A stretch of 64,000 nt of DNA from contig NZ_JABXKQ010000108.1 in assembly GCF_017114945.1 (NCBI RefSeq), positions 92,424 through 156,423 of the forward strand, in the 5' to 3' direction. A program made the translations under genes and the position numbers. This DNA comes from Nostoc sp. JL34 (GTDB lineage: Bacteria > Cyanobacteriota > Cyanobacteriia > Cyanobacteriales > Nostocaceae). Position 1 is the stretch's first letter. Every line of letters starts with the position of its first letter. The notes beneath the pieces were generated by a model. The model searched no databases, was not told where the DNA came from, and worked only from the letters and a program-made list of their open reading frames with translations. Below, piece by piece: positions 17,631 through 26,935 of this stretch.

Positions 17631-20387
17631 ATGGGTATACATCTACAATCGAATGACTCATTCTCTGAAAAAGTTTATTGGATAAATAAACTATCAGGAG
17701 AATTACCAGAAACAAATCTGATGCTGGACTATGTAAGACCTTTATTTTCTAGTGATAAAAAGAAATCTCTTAGTTTTGATTTATCAAATGATTTATCTCA
17801 AACAATTATTAAGCTAGCTAAAGGCTCTTACTTTTCAATCTACTTGATACTTGTATCTGCATTGAATATATTACTGCAAAAATATACTAGAAATAATGAT
17901 GTTGTTGTCGGAATACCAGTATATGAGACAACTGGTATTAATTGCGTAAATACTAAAATTATTCCTTTGCGTACTCAAGTCACACCTCGACTTTCATTCA
18001 AAGATTTTATTTTTCAAGTTAAAGATGCTACGATCGCAGCTTACAGTCATCAAAACTATAATTTTGATGAAGTAATCGATTTGTTGGAGCTACCAACGAG
18101 TCTTAATCGTTGTCCAATTTTTGACATAGTAGTTTGTTTAGAAAATATTCATAATAAAAGTCCTTTAAATCAACTCAATAATGATATTACAATTTCTTTT
18201 AAAGTTGATTGTGGAAGTATTAGTGCTGATATAGAGTATAAAGAACATTTGTTTCAAGATGAAAATATAAAATTTATGAGTAGATATTATAGTAATATTC
18301 TTGGAAGCTGTATTAATCAAGTAAATACTAAGATATCAGAGATTGTTTTCTTAAAAGACTATGAGCAACACCAGATATTAACAGAGTTTAATAACAAAAC
18401 TAAACAGTATCCCGTTAATCAGACAATAAATCAATTATTTGAAACTCAAGTATCTCAGACTCCAAATAATATAGCCGTCATTCATCAACAAACTCAACTC
18501 ACGTATCAAGAACTAAACCATCAAGCGAATCAGCTAGCTGAATTATTGCGGAAATTAGGAGTTGAACAAGGAGACTTTGTAGGCATTTTTAAAGACCGTG
18601 ATATCAATTTCCTGATTGCTATTCTTGCTATATACAAGGCAGGTGGTGCATATGTACCTATTGATAGTACTTACCCACCAAATCGAATTAAGTATATGCT
18701 ATCTAATAGCGAAGTGAGGTTCTTATTAACAGATTTTTCGCTCTTAAATGTTCTATCAGACCTGGTAGAAGGTTGTTCCGAGTTATCCTCTATTATTTGT
18801 TTAGATAGCATTGTTATTGCTCAGACGCCCCTTGCTAAACAAACCGGGTTAAAAATATATAATAAATTGGATTTTCAGCAGCTATCTAATGATAATATAG
18901 AACAGGTTAATCATGCTGCTGACCCAGCTTATATGCTTTATACTTCCGGGTCTACAGGATTACCAAAGGGGGCAATTGTCAGGCATGATGGTGCAATTAA
19001 TCATATTTATGCCCAATTTGATGAGTTGGAGTTAACGCAAGAGTTTTCTTTTCTGCAAAGTGCTCCATCTTCCACAGATATTTCTGTATGGCAATTTTTA
19101 GCACCACTTTTAATTGGTGGTCAGACGGTAATAGTAGATATAGAAACCGTTGCTATTCCTGAGCAACTATTTCTTGCTCTGAAATCTGAGAAAATTACAG
19201 TTGTTGAATTAGTCCCAGCATTATTTGTCGGCTTGCTTGAATATACTTCTCAGCTACCGATTCATCAAAGAGAATTACCTAATTTAAAATGGATGATGGT
19301 TGTAGGAGAACCAGTATCGGTCAGTTTGGTAAATAGGTGGCTTGAGATATATCCCGAAATTAAAATTGTTAACGCTTATGGCCCAACTGAGGCTGCTGAT
19401 GATATCACCCAGTTTATCGTTGACAAGCCTTTGCCAGAAAATCAGCGGACGGTTCCAATTGGTAAACCATTAGCTAACTTAAATCTCTACATTCTGGATG
19501 GAGAAATGCAATTATTACCCATTGGCGCTCCTGGAGAGATTTGTGTATCGGGAATTGGTGTGGGTGATGGGTACTGGAAAAATCAAGAAAAAACTAATTT
19601 CAGCTTTGTGACTAACCCGTTTACAGATGTTAGTCAGAAATTACCAGAAAATCGCAGAGATTTAATTTATAAAACTGGAGATTTAGGAAGATGGCTTCCT
19701 GATGGGAATATAGAATTCCTCGGACGTATTGACCATCAGGTGAAGATTCGTGGCTTCCGGGTTGAACTTGGGGAAATTGAGACATTTCTGTGTCAGCATC
19801 CGAATGTACGTGAAAATGTAGTCGTGGTTCGACAGGACGAACCAGGTAATTTGCAATTAGTTGCCTATGTGGTTGCTAAGACAGAACCAGTTCCTAGTAT
19901 TAGTGAATTGCGTAGCTTCTTAAAAGAAAAGTTACCTGACCATATGTTACCTTCTGCCTTTATGATGCTAGAAAATCTACCGCTAGCACCTAGCGGTAAG
20001 GTAGACCGGAAAGCTTTACCAAAACCAGATAATCTTCGCCCGGAATTAGAAACAGCTTACGTATTGCCGCGAAATGAGATGGAACACGTAATTGCTGATA
20101 TTTGGCAAAAAATACTTAAGGTGGAGAAAGTTGGCATTCAAGATAACTTTTTTGACCTTGGTGGTCATTCGCTAAATGTGCTTCAGGTTTACAGCAAACT
20201 GCGGGAACTTTATAAAGCTGATTTAGTAATAACTGACCTATTTAAATATCCAACAATCAGTTCAATAGCACGATATTTCAATCAAGAAGAAGATGATAAC
20301 TTTGCCATTCAGAGTAATGAATTAAATGACCAGTTAGAAGCTGGAAAAGCAAGATTAAAAAAACGATTTCTACAAAATAGACAATAA
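17631..20387 (+). CDS. NRPS: half condensation domain, A, PCP
   Basis: ATG 17631 is preferred because AAGGATAAA precedes it. The protein has about 918 residues. The first 250 correspond only to the C-terminal half of a condensation domain (KVYWINKLSG to QDENIKFMSRYY); the half with HHxxxDG is absent, so it cannot make a peptide bond alone. The adenylation domain (about 270-770) has the same pocket as the first gene (D-I-W-E-M-V-A-D-D) because bases 18824-19771 are identical to 1-948. The C-lobe and carrier (DLGGHSLNVLQVY) are distinct. The tail GKARLKKRF resembles that of the Asn module. The adjacent diaminobutyrate transaminase suggests the substrate. A full C domain could come from the protein at 13864. 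Confidence 0.91.
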   Translation: MGIHLQSNDSFSEKVYWINKLSGELPETNLMLDYVRPLFSSDKKKSLSFDLSNDLSQTIIKLAKGSYFSIYLILVSALNILLQKYTRNNDVVVGIPVYETTGINCVNTKIIPLRTQVTPRLSFKDFIFQVKDATIAAYSHQNYNFDEVIDLLELPTSLNRCPIFDIVVCLENIHNKSPLNQLNNDITISFKVDCGSISADIEYKEHLFQDENIKFMSRYYSNILGSCINQVNTKISEIVFLKDYEQHQILTEFNNKTKQYPVNQTINQLFETQVSQTPNNIAVIHQQTQLTYQELNHQANQLAELLRKLGVEQGDFVGIFKDRDINFLIAILAIYKAGGAYVPIDSTYPPNRIKYMLSNSEVRFLLTDFSLLNVLSDLVEGCSELSSIICLDSIVIAQTPLAKQTGLKIYNKLDFQQLSNDNIEQVNHAADPAYMLYTSGSTGLPKGAIVRHDGAINHIYAQFDELELTQEFSFLQSAPSSTDISVWQFLAPLLIGGQTVIVDIETVAIPEQLFLALKSEKITVVELVPALFVGLLEYTSQLPIHQRELPNLKWMMVVGEPVSVSLVNRWLEIYPEIKIVNAYGPTEAADDITQFIVDKPLPENQRTVPIGKPLANLNLYILDGEMQLLPIGAPGEICVSGIGVGDGYWKNQEKTNFSFVTNPFTDVSQKLPENRRDLIYKTGDLGRWLPDGNIEFLGRIDHQVKIRGFRVELGEIETFLCQHPNVRENVVVVRQDEPGNLQLVAYVVAKTEPVPSISELRSFLKEKLPDHMLPSAFMMLENLPLAPSGKVDRKALPKPDNLRPELETAYVLPRNEMEHVIADIWQKILKVEKVGIQDNFFDLGGHSLNVLQVYSKLRELYKADLVITDLFKYPTISSIARYFNQEEDDNFAIQSNELNDQLEAGKARLKKRFLQNRQ
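18824..19771 (+). repeat. Long direct repeat, copy 2 (adenylation core)
   Basis: This is identical to bases 1-948 as far as I can read; the first mismatch is at 19772. It lies inside the A domain of the NRPS at 17631 and ends at the RGFRVELGE hinge motif. Two perfect direct repeats 18.8 kb apart could recombine and delete the genes between them, or keep each other uniform by gene conversion. Confidence 0.95.
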
Positions 20388-20425
20388 AATCTTTAATAAT
20401 TTATAGTCAATAGCTAGCATTAAGT

Positions 20426-23400
20426 ATGGAAAACTCAGAATATTTAAGTAACAAAACTGGTCTGGAAATAGCTATTATTGGTATGAGTGGTTGTTTCCCA
20501 GAGGCGGAAAATATTGAGCAGTTTTGGCTAAATATCCGAGACGGAATAGAGTCAATACATAGATTTCATGACCAAGAATTAAAAGATTTAGGTGTAGATG
20601 CAGCTTTATTGAGCGACATCAATTATGTTAAAGCAGAGGGAGTAGTCGAAGGTATAGACTTGTTTGATGCTTCATTTTTTGACATCAGTCCTAGAGAAGC
20701 TGAAGTCATGGATCCTTCACTCCGTTTTTTCTTGGAGCATTCATGGAAAGCACTTGAGGATGCTGGTTATAGTTCGGATGTCTATAAAAAACCAATTGGG
20801 GTCTACGCTGGTACAAGTTTTGGCAGTTATCTACTTAACATTTATTCTAATTATGAGCTTATTGCCTCTGTGGGTGATAAGCAGATAGAAAAGGGAACTT
20901 CTCCAGATTATGTGACTACACTTGCTTCTTATAAATTAAATTTGCAGGGCCCAAGTTATGCGGTGCAAACTACTTGCTCAAGTTCATTGGTTGCTGTACA
21001 TTTAGCTTGCCAAAGTTTGCTTAGTGGTGAGTGTGATATTGCTTTGGCAGGAGGAGTTTCAATATCAACAGCAAATGGTTATTTATATCAAGAGGGAGGA
21101 ATTGAATCTCCTGATGGACATTGCCGTGCTTTTGATGCAAAGGCTGCGGGAACAGTAAAAGGAAGAGGTTTGGGTATTGTAGTTTTAAAGCGCTTAGAAG
21201 AAGCGATCGCAGATGGAGACTGCATCAATGCTATTATCAAAGGCTCTGCTATTAATAACGATGGTTCAGATAAAGTTAGCTACACCGCACCCAGCGTCAA
21301 TGGTCAAGCCAAGGTAATAAGAGCAGCTCAGGTTATGGCTGAGGTGGAACCTGATACTATTAGCTACATTGAAGCTCATGGAACCGGAACTTCTCTAGGA
21401 GATCCCGTTGAAATCGCTGCATTAACACAAGCTTTTCGTACTAAAACTCAGAACAAGGGATTTTGTAGCATTGGTTCTGTGAAAACCAACATTGGGCATT
21501 TGGACTCAACTGCTGGAGTAGCAGGTTTAATTAAAACCGTACTAGCCTTAAAACACAAAAAAATTCCCCCCAGTTTAAACTTTGAAGAACCATCACCCCA
21601 AATTGATTTCGCTAATAGTCCCTTTTATGTAAACAATAAATTATCTGAATGGAAAACTAACGGTACGCCTCGCCGTGCAGGTGTTAGTTCCTTTGGCTTT
21701 GGTGGGACAAATGTCCATTTGATTGTGGAAGAAGCGACCATAACTAAATCCTCTAGTTCTTCTCGACCTTGGCAACTATTATTACTTTCAACCAAGACGA
21801 ATACAGCCCTAGAAACTGCTACAGAAAATCTGGCTAATTACTTACAAAAGCATCCCGATTTAAACCTTGCGGATGTTGCTCATACTTTACAATTAGGCCG
21901 GTGGACTTTGAACCATCGCCGAATGGTAGTTTGCCAAAACCAAGAAGATGCAATCAACGCATTACAAGATCCTCAAAGAGCTTTCACCCATTACCAAGAA
22001 CCTTGTAATCGCCCAGTTGTGTTTATGTTTTCTGGACAAGGTTCACAATATGTCAATATGGGTCGAGAATTATACGACAGTGAAACCGTATTTAAAAAAC
22101 AAGTTGATTACTGCTGTGAACTGCTCAAACCTCACTTGGAATTAGACCTGCGTACAGTTCTCTATCCCAGTCTAGAAAAAGCTCAGGAAGCAACACAAAA
22201 ATTGCAACAAACAGCAATTACTCAACCAGCATTGTTTGTGATTGAATATGCTTTAGCCAAGTTGTGGATGGCGTGGGGTATATGCCCTGAGATGATGATT
22301 GGTCACAGTATCGGGGAGTATGTCGCTGCAACTATGGCTGGAGTTTTCTTATTGGAAGATGCTTTAGCGATCGTTGCAATGCGAGGAAAACTAATGCAGC
22401 AGTTGCCTGCTGGTGCCATGCTCTCGGTTCAGCTTCCAGAACAAGAGGTACAACAACTGCTAGAAAAGGAAATCTGTCTAGCTGCGAGCAATGCACCTTC
22501 TTCCTGTGTGGTGTCCGGTGCGACAGAAGCAATAGAGAAATTGCAACAGAAGCTACAACAAATAGGTGTAAAGTATAGGCGTTTACATACTTCCCACGCC
22601 TTTCATTCTCAAATGATGGAACCCATCATTGAGACTTTCATCCAGTCATTACAAAAAGTAAAACTCAATTCCCCAAAGATTCCGTTTGTTTCTAATGTCA
22701 GCGGAACTTGGATTACCGCGGCCGAAGCAACAGATCCTAACTATTGGGCTAAACATTTAAGGCAACCAGTATGTTTCAGTTTAGGAATCGCTGAATTGCT
22801 CAAACAGTCAGAGCCAATACTGTTAGAAGTTGGGCCGGGACGGACGCTAAGTAGTTTGGCGAAACAACATCAAACAGATAAAATCACAGCACTAACCTCT
22901 ATACGACATCCTCAAGAGCAACAATCAGATGTAGAATTTTTACTTAACACCTTAGGTAGGCTTTGGTTAGTAGGAATTCAAATTGATTGGTCGGGTTTTT
23001 ATGTAAATGAAAAGCGTCATCGTATACCCTTACCTACTTATCCTTTTGAGCGTCAGCGTTACTGGATTGAGGTAAATCGAAATGCAACCTTGGCAATGAT
23101 GTCGCCAAAAACTTCAGATAAGAAGCCAGATATTGCTGACTGGTTCTACCTTCCTTGCTGGAAAGAATCTACACCTATTGAGTTTTTGCAACTGGAAAAT
23201 CTGGGAGAACAAAAGATATGTTGGTTAGTGTTTGCTGATACCTATGGAGTGGGAGTAGAAATTGCTGAACGACTCAAACAACAGGATCAAGATGTGATTT
23301 TCGTTAGGGTTGCAGATAAATTTGCAAAAATTGATAACTGTACATATACAATTAATCCTGAACAAAGGGATGACTATGATAACTTGTTGCAAGCACTACA

Positions 23401-25102
23401 AGAACAGAATTCTACTCCTCAAGCGATCGCACATTTTTGGAGCGTTACTCCTAACGATATTTTACCTAGTCAAGAGCTAGACCCACAAACACAATATCAG
23501 TTTTTTGAAGATTGCCAAAACCTCGGTTTTGATAGTCTGCTATTTCTGACGCAAGCCTTGGCAAAACAGAATATAATTGACCCAATAAAGTTGATGGTTG
23601 TCACCAGTAATCTACATGATATAACTGGCAGCGAGAATTTATGCCCAGATAAGGCAACTATATTAGGGCCATGCAATGTAATTCCACAAGAGTATCTCAA
23701 CATAACTTGCTGTTGCTTTGATATCGTACTACCAAAATCTGGAACTAAGCCATCACAAATACTGATAGACTCACTGATTACAGAATTTACAGCCCCAATA
23801 ACTGATAACTTAATTGCTTATCGTGGCAATCATCGCTGGATTAAAACATACGAAGCTGTACATTTAGATGAAAGCATTATCAGCAAAACTAAGTTGAGGA
23901 AAGGGGGTGTTTACCTAATCACTGGTGGGCTTGGTCGCATTGGTTTAGCCATGTCAGAATACTTAGCAAAAAAAATGCAAGCTAAGTTAGTTTTAATCGG
24001 TAGAAATGGCATACCTGAAAGAGATGAGTGGTCTGAATGGCTACTAACTCATGATGAATCTAATCAAGTTAGCCAGAAGCTGAAAAAGGTGATGAGGCTA
24101 GAAGAATTAGGTGCCCAAGTTCAGGCGATCGCTGCTGATGTGGCTAATGAACAACAAATGCAACAAGCTATAGCGTTAGTTCATGAACGTTTTGGTAAAA
24201 TTCATGGTGTGATCCACGCAGCCGGAATTAATGACGATGCGTATTATACTATTGAAGAAAGTTCTAAAACTCAAAGTCAATCACAATTTAATCCCAAAGT
24301 GTATGGACTATTTATTTTAGAAAAACTTTTGCGAGATCAAAAGTTAGATTTTTGTTTATTCACATCTTCTTCATCATCTGTTTTAGGAGGTTTAGGGTTA
24401 AGTTCCTATTCTGCTGCTAACATTTTTATGGATGCCTATGCTCACAAGCAGAATCAGACAAATTTGTTTCCTTGTATTAGTGTGAACTGGGATACTTGGC
24501 AATCTCAAGAAAACGATATGCAGGATCTAACTGTGGGAGTAGCGTTAGAAAAATTACGCATGACATGGCAGGAAGGCATAGATGTCTTTAGCCGTGTATT
24601 ATCTCTAACTAAAACTCCTCAGATTGTTGTTTCTGCGGGAGAACTGCAACCCAGAATTGAACAATGGATAAAACGAGACTTTTTACAAAACAAGAAATTA
24701 TCAAATAATCGAGATAGTTTATCACTCCATTCCAGAGCAAACTTACAAAGCGAGTATGTCCCAGCTAGCAACAATGTAGAGCAAATAGTTGCTACAACTT
24801 GGCAAAAAGTTCTGGGGATTGAAAAGATTGGTATTTATGATAACTTTTTTGATTTGGGAGGTAGTTCTCTAATCGGTGTTGAAATTATATCCCAGCTTCA
24901 AAAAGAATTAAATGCCCATATTCCGATAATCAGCATTTATGAAAAGCCAACTATTAGTTCACTTGCCGAGTTTTTAAGCAACGACGAACAAGCATATTTA
25001 CAAAAAGATTCTTACCGGAATCAAACGAGGTCTGCTTCAATTAAGCGTCGCAAACAAGCTAGGCAAAATTATCGAAAAACATCACTAATAGAAGATAATT
25101 AG
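20426..25102 (+). CDS. PKS module KS-AT-KR-ACP
   Basis: The protein has 1558 residues. The KS has Cys184 in QTTCSSSL, EAHGTGTSLGDP and NIGHLD. The AT has [21 protein letters not shown] and HAFH, predicting malonyl-CoA. The KR has TGGLGRIG and an active-site Ser/Tyr region SSSVLGGLGLSSYSAAN, so reduction to a beta-hydroxyl is expected. No dehydratase, enoylreductase or methyltransferase domain is seen. The ACP serine is in DLGGSSL. The C-terminus is a basic tail (IKRRKQARQNYRK). It follows the half-C-A-PCP NRPS by 38 bp and would extend that aminoacyl chain by one ketide. Confidence 0.94.
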   Translation: MENSEYLSNKTGLEIAIIGMSGCFPEAENIEQFWLNIRDGIESIHRFHDQELKDLGVDAALLSDINYVKAEGVVEGIDLFDASFFDISPREAEVMDPSLRFFLEHSWKALEDAGYSSDVYKKPIGVYAGTSFGSYLLNIYSNYELIASVGDKQIEKGTSPDYVTTLASYKLNLQGPSYAVQTTCSSSLVAVHLACQSLLSGECDIALAGGVSISTANGYLYQEGGIESPDGHCRAFDAKAAGTVKGRGLGIVVLKRLEEAIADGDCINAIIKGSAINNDGSDKVSYTAPSVNGQAKVIRAAQVMAEVEPDTISYIEAHGTGTSLGDPVEIAALTQAFRTKTQNKGFCSIGSVKTNIGHLDSTAGVAGLIKTVLALKHKKIPPSLNFEEPSPQIDFANSPFYVNNKLSEWKTNGTPRRAGVSSFGFGGTNVHLIVEEATITKSSSSSRPWQLLLLSTKTNTALETATENLANYLQKHPDLNLADVAHTLQLGRWTLNHRRMVVCQNQEDAINALQDPQRAFTHYQEPCNRPVVFMFSGQGSQYVNMGRELYDSETVFKKQVDYCCELLKPHLELDLRTVLYPSLEKAQEATQKLQQTAITQPALFVIEYALAKLWMAWGICPEMMIGHSIGEYVAATMAGVFLLEDALAIVAMRGKLMQQLPAGAMLSVQLPEQEVQQLLEKEICLAASNAPSSCVVSGATEAIEKLQQKLQQIGVKYRRLHTSHAFHSQMMEPIIETFIQSLQKVKLNSPKIPFVSNVSGTWITAAEATDPNYWAKHLRQPVCFSLGIAELLKQSEPILLEVGPGRTLSSLAKQHQTDKITALTSIRHPQEQQSDVEFLLNTLGRLWLVGIQIDWSGFYVNEKRHRIPLPTYPFERQRYWIEVNRNATLAMMSPKTSDKKPDIADWFYLPCWKESTPIEFLQLENLGEQKICWLVFADTYGVGVEIAERLKQQDQDVIFVRVADKFAKIDNCTYTINPEQRDDYDNLLQALQEQNSTPQAIAHFWSVTPNDILPSQELDPQTQYQFFEDCQNLGFDSLLFLTQALAKQNIIDPIKLMVVTSNLHDITGSENLCPDKATILGPCNVIPQEYLNITCCCFDIVLPKSGTKPSQILIDSLITEFTAPITDNLIAYRGNHRWIKTYEAVHLDESIISKTKLRKGGVYLITGGLGRIGLAMSEYLAKKMQAKLVLIGRNGIPERDEWSEWLLTHDESNQVSQKLKKVMRLEELGAQVQAIAADVANEQQMQQAIALVHERFGKIHGVIHAAGINDDAYYTIEESSKTQSQSQFNPKVYGLFILEKLLRDQKLDFCLFTSSSSSVLGGLGLSSYSAANIFMDAYAHKQNQTNLFPCISVNWDTWQSQENDMQDLTVGVALEKLRMTWQEGIDVFSRVLSLTKTPQIVVSAGELQPRIEQWIKRDFLQNKKLSNNRDSLSLHSRANLQSEYVPASNNVEQIVATTWQKVLGIEKIGIYDNFFDLGGSSLIGVEIISQLQKELNAHIPIISIYEKPTISSLAEFLSNDEQAYLQKDSYRNQTRSASIKRRKQARQNYRKTSLIEDN

Positions 25103-25221
25103 TACTTTTAAAAGCTCATGAATGGTTTGTAGGAAGCACTAAAAACTTTCTTAAAAGAAACTAGGCTTTTTGGTGTTAGTAGCAAGGCAATTAGGAACTA
25201 AGAGATATTCTGGAGTATAAA

Positions 25222-26901
25222 ATGGCATTGAGTCAGCAGAGACAAGAAAAAACTCAGCAAAATTTCTTTCTTGAGAATGAGCTAACACCACAGTATGCAG
25301 TTGCTGAAGAAGTAATGCAACTATTTACACCATCTAACAATTTAATATCTATAGAAGCTAAGATGGGTGTTCAAACTGACACTTTAGTTGATGATTTTTT
25401 AAGTGCAATTAACACTAATTCAGATATTGATTTTAATGCATTAGTAGAAACATTTTCTGATAGTCAAGTTCCCATTAATCCTGCTAATTTTGATAACTAT
25501 CTTGATTATTTAGCAAATAATGTTATTAATCATTCAATACATACATCTTCACCACGATTTATAGGTCACATGACCTCTGCACTACCCTGTTTTGTGCGAC
25601 CGATCGCAAAACTGATGACAGCAATGAACCAAAATGTTGTCAAAATAGAAACAGCTAAAGCTTTTAGCCCTTATGAACGTCAGGCTTTGGCAATGATGCA
25701 TAGATTGATTTATAACTTTTCTGATGAATTTTATACCGAGCATATCCAAAATAGCCAAAGTACTTTAGGGATATTGGTTTCTGGAGGTACAGCAGCAAAC
25801 ATCATCGCCCTCTGGTGCGCCCGTAATAAATCCTTGGGTGCAAAAAATAGTTTTGCAGGTGTAGAAAAGGAAGGTTTAACAGCAGCTTTAGATTACTACG
25901 GTTATCAAGGAGCAGTGATCATTGGCTCTGAATTGATGCATTATTCTTTTGACAAGGCCGCAGACTTATTAGGCATAGGTACACATGGTTTGATAAAAAT
26001 TCCTACTAATGGTGATAACCAAGTAGAGTTACCGGCTTTACGTCAGGCTGTTGCAGATTGTCATGCCAAAAATCTGCATATTATTGCGATCGTTGGCGTT
26101 GCTGGTACTACGGATTCTGGTAATATAGATTCGCTTTTAGATATAGCAGATATTGCCCAAGCTGCAAATGTTCATTTTCATGTAGATGCAGCTTGGGGCG
26201 GCCCACTCATATTTTCAGAACAACATCGACAAAAGCTTGTTGGTATTGAACGCGCTGATTCAGTCACAATTGATGGACATAAACAGCTATATTTACCTAT
26301 GGGTATTGGTATGGTATTCATGCGCGAACCATACTTAGCTTCATCGATTGAAAAAAATGCTAGCTATACCATGCGTAAGGGTTCATTCGATTTGGGTAAA
26401 CGCGCTTTAGAAGGTTCTCGAGCGGGTATGGCATTATTTTTACATGCTGGACTACATCTGATAGGGCTTAAAGGTTATGAATTTTTGATTGATGCAGGCA
26501 TTGAGAAGACACAATATATGGCTGCTCAGATCACTACCATGTCTGAATTTGAGTTACTATCTCAACCGGATATAAATCTTCTTCTTTACCGCTACATTCC
26601 AGAATCTTTCAGAGAACTTACAGTTAAAAAGCAATTAACAGAAAGTGATAATCAACAAATAAATATATTCAATGAGCGCCTGCAAAAAAGTCAACGTCAA
26701 GCTGGTCGGACTTTTATCTCGCGGACAACAAAAATAATTACCTGTTTAGAACAAGAATTTTCGGTTACCGCCCTTCGTGCAGTAATCGCCAATCCGCTCA
26801 CTACTAAAGATGATATTGATGCAGTACTAAACGACCAAATTCAGATTGCTTTAGATTTATCAATATCAGATTCTTTAGAAGCCACTCAGAGCCTAGCATA
26901 G
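25222..26901 (+). CDS. PanP-like PLP-dependent aspartate 1-decarboxylase
   Basis: The 559-residue group II PLP decarboxylase matches my memory of the gammaproteobacterial PanP family along its length: SPRFIGHMTSALPCFVRPI, QNVVKIETAKAFSPYE, LVSGGTAANIIALW, HFHVDAAWGGPL and the PLP lysine in TIDGHKQLYLPMG. PanP makes beta-alanine from aspartate. The terminal NRPS at 37111 has a beta-alanine-type pocket, so this gene likely supplies that monomer. Decarboxylation of another acid, for example diaminobutyrate to diaminopropane, cannot be excluded. It sits between two PKS genes; a GGAG-like site precedes the ATG. Confidence 0.87.
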   Translation: MALSQQRQEKTQQNFFLENELTPQYAVAEEVMQLFTPSNNLISIEAKMGVQTDTLVDDFLSAINTNSDIDFNALVETFSDSQVPINPANFDNYLDYLANNVINHSIHTSSPRFIGHMTSALPCFVRPIAKLMTAMNQNVVKIETAKAFSPYERQALAMMHRLIYNFSDEFYTEHIQNSQSTLGILVSGGTAANIIALWCARNKSLGAKNSFAGVEKEGLTAALDYYGYQGAVIIGSELMHYSFDKAADLLGIGTHGLIKIPTNGDNQVELPALRQAVADCHAKNLHIIAIVGVAGTTDSGNIDSLLDIADIAQAANVHFHVDAAWGGPLIFSEQHRQKLVGIERADSVTIDGHKQLYLPMGIGMVFMREPYLASSIEKNASYTMRKGSFDLGKRALEGSRAGMALFLHAGLHLIGLKGYEFLIDAGIEKTQYMAAQITTMSEFELLSQPDINLLLYRYIPESFRELTVKKQLTESDNQQINIFNERLQKSQRQAGRTFISRTTKIITCLEQEFSVTALRAVIANPLTTKDDIDAVLNDQIQIALDLSISDSLEATQSLA

Positions 26902-26935
26902 TTGCTAAAAATAAGTTTAATTAGGTATTTATCCG

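Noticed and set aside
20664..20888. Plus-strand 74-codon ORF inside the KS of the PKS at 20426
   Set aside because: It is out of frame with conserved KS motifs and looks like chance hydrophobic sequence.
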